The notes under the pieces are model-generated. The model was not told the origin of the DNA. It did no database searches and was given only the letters and a program-made list of their open reading frames with translations. Source: Panacagrimonas sp963975245 (GTDB lineage Bacteria > Pseudomonadota > Gammaproteobacteria > Nevskiales > Nevskiaceae). From it: a stretch of DNA of 64,000 nucleotides. The stretch is taken from the NCBI GenBank assembly GCA_963975245.1, contig CAXBFJ010000004.1, positions 279,445 through 343,444 on the forward strand, read 5' to 3'. The position numbers were made by a program, and so were the translations under genes. Positions 63,178 to 64,000 of the stretch are shown piece after piece (within the stretch, counting starts at the first letter, position 1; each line of letters starts with the position of its first letter).

Positions 63178-64000
63178 ATGGATACGTTCCGATTCCGTGT
63201 CGCTCGTTGGATCATCGCCCACCGTGCGGGTGTGGCAATGCTCTTCTTGGCTGTCACCGTGTTCTTCGCTTGCGGCTTACCGCGAGTCGATATCCGGACC
63301 ATTTTTGGCGACCTTCTGCCTGCTGATGATCCTTTTGTGCAGACCTACGCCGATCACCCCAACTTCGGCAATCCCCTGACCGTAACCATCATGGTCAAGC
63401 GGACCGACGGCAAGAAAATATATAACTATGACACCCTGCAAAAGGTTTGGGACCTGACGCGCAACCTTGATCTGATCGAAGGCATTGACCACGATCGTCT
63501 GGTCTCGATTACAACGGAGAAAGCGAATTACGCCGAAGCCACGGCGTTTGGCATCGAAATGCAGCCACTGATGGGCAACCATGTTCCGAGTGACCCGCAA
63601 GAACTTAAAGACCTGGAGCGTAAAGTTGAGCGATCACCGTTGGCGCGGACCTTTATGGTGTCAAAGGATGAAAACGCGACCCTTATCCGTGCTGCCTTCC
63701 TTGAAAATGCTCTGGATTACGGAAAAGTCTTCACCGCAGTGCAAAAGCTCTCTGGCGACGCGGAAGACCAGCATCATGTGGTTCGGGTTGTCGGTCAACC
63801 TATTTTGACAGGTTGGGTGTACAAGCTCCAAGCGCAGACGTACACCATTTTTGGGGTCACACTGGTCTTGTTGGTCTCTGCGCTGATTTTCTACATGCGA
63901 AACGTGACTGGTGTCGCGGTGCCGGTCATCTGCAGTTTTATTGCGGCCATCTGGGGTTTTGGTCTCGTTGGCTGGCTCAAGTCTCCAATCGAGCCACTGC
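63178..64000 (+). CDS. RND-superfamily (MMPL-like) exporter, 3'-truncated by the window edge
   Basis: 274 residues visible, then the window ends. The start gives MDTFRFRVARWIIAHRAGVA, followed by the first membrane helix (about 20-32), a periplasmic loop beginning with DIRTIFGDLLPADDPFVQTY, and a second membrane helix beginning near residue 222 (TIFGVTLVLLVSALIFYM). This is the layout of the MMPL/HAE3 RND branch, lipid- or hydrophobe-exporting transporters often found with steroid or hydrocarbon catabolic genes. Substrate unknown. The full-length gene should continue for some 500 or more codons. Confidence 0.82.
   Translation, partial: MDTFRFRVARWIIAHRAGVAMLFLAVTVFFACGLPRVDIRTIFGDLLPADDPFVQTYADHPNFGNPLTVTIMVKRTDGKKIYNYDTLQKVWDLTRNLDLIEGIDHDRLVSITTEKANYAEATAFGIEMQPLMGNHVPSDPQELKDLERKVERSPLARTFMVSKDENATLIRAAFLENALDYGKVFTAVQKLSGDAEDQHHVVRVVGQPILTGWVYKLQAQTYTIFGVTLVLLVSALIFYMRNVTGVAVPVICSFIAAIWGFGLVGWLKSPIEPL

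Overview
The window is about 64 kb of a high-GC chromosome, almost all protein-coding. The gene set points to a gammaproteobacterium: Coq7-type ubiquinone hydroxylase, ftsY-ftsE-ftsX, tamA-tamB, ttcA, darP, hemF, sanA, soluble lytic transglycosylase and a bacterial CCA enzyme with an HD domain. The mix (Coq7, DUF1631, Anbu, an RND-family exporter of the kind common in steroid/hydrocarbon degraders) would suit a Nevskiales/Xanthomonadales-like lineage, but the genus cannot be fixed from sequence reading alone. No rRNA, tRNA, CRISPR array, insertion sequence or prophage gene was recognised.

Layout. 0.1-3 kb: thiD-thiE-hemL (thiamine and tetrapyrrole precursors). 3-7.7 kb: a DedA/PAP2-like/LssY-C membrane fusion protein followed by ftsY, ftsE and ftsX. 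7.7-9 kb: a CAP-domain lipoprotein and two tandem monohaem cytochromes c on the minus strand. 9.2-13.3 kb: ppx and a DUF1631 protein. 13.3-20.2 kb, minus strand: coq7, a SanA-like protein, tamB, tamA. 20.4-22.9 kb: a small unknown protein, ttcA, a DUF3592 protein and a DUF2461 protein. 22.9-32.3 kb: a surface-polysaccharide cluster (O-antigen ligase/polymerase, acyltransferase, GmhA-type isomerase, WecG/TagA glycosyltransferase, GT2, two GT4-like enzymes, flippase). 32.3-40.3 kb, minus strand: rpe, trpE, an alpha/beta hydrolase, trpG, trpD, trpC and two Gfo/Idh/MocA oxidoreductases that abut the polysaccharide cluster. 40.4-47.5 kb: iron alcohol dehydrogenase, a second acyltransferase, an orphan Anbu proteasome-like protease, a DsbA-family isomerase, an alpha/beta hydrolase, darP, dusC and a MOSC protein. 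47.5-57.2 kb: hrpB, tsaC, hemF-oxyR, an unknown protein, a TauE/SafE exporter, slt and cca. 57.2-60.6 kb: a DUF547 protein, a lipase-like protein and glpK. 60.6-64 kb: a looser, lower-GC segment with an ArsC/YffB-like protein, an orphan 2Fe-2S/FAD reductase and the start of an RND-superfamily exporter cut by the window edge.

Most of this is core metabolism and envelope biogenesis. The parts that repay a second look are three apparent losses or oddities of active sites or partners (a PAP2-like domain with its catalytic motifs replaced, a monoglyceride-lipase-like protein with Gln in place of the catalytic His, and an Anbu protease without its usual partners), a hydrolase and a short ORF inserted in the trp genes, and the 60.6-64 kb segment. 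I did not see a clear multi-gene defence or mobile system. Start codons were chosen from family length, overlaps and ribosome-binding-site spacing; several are GTG or TTG and are flagged.
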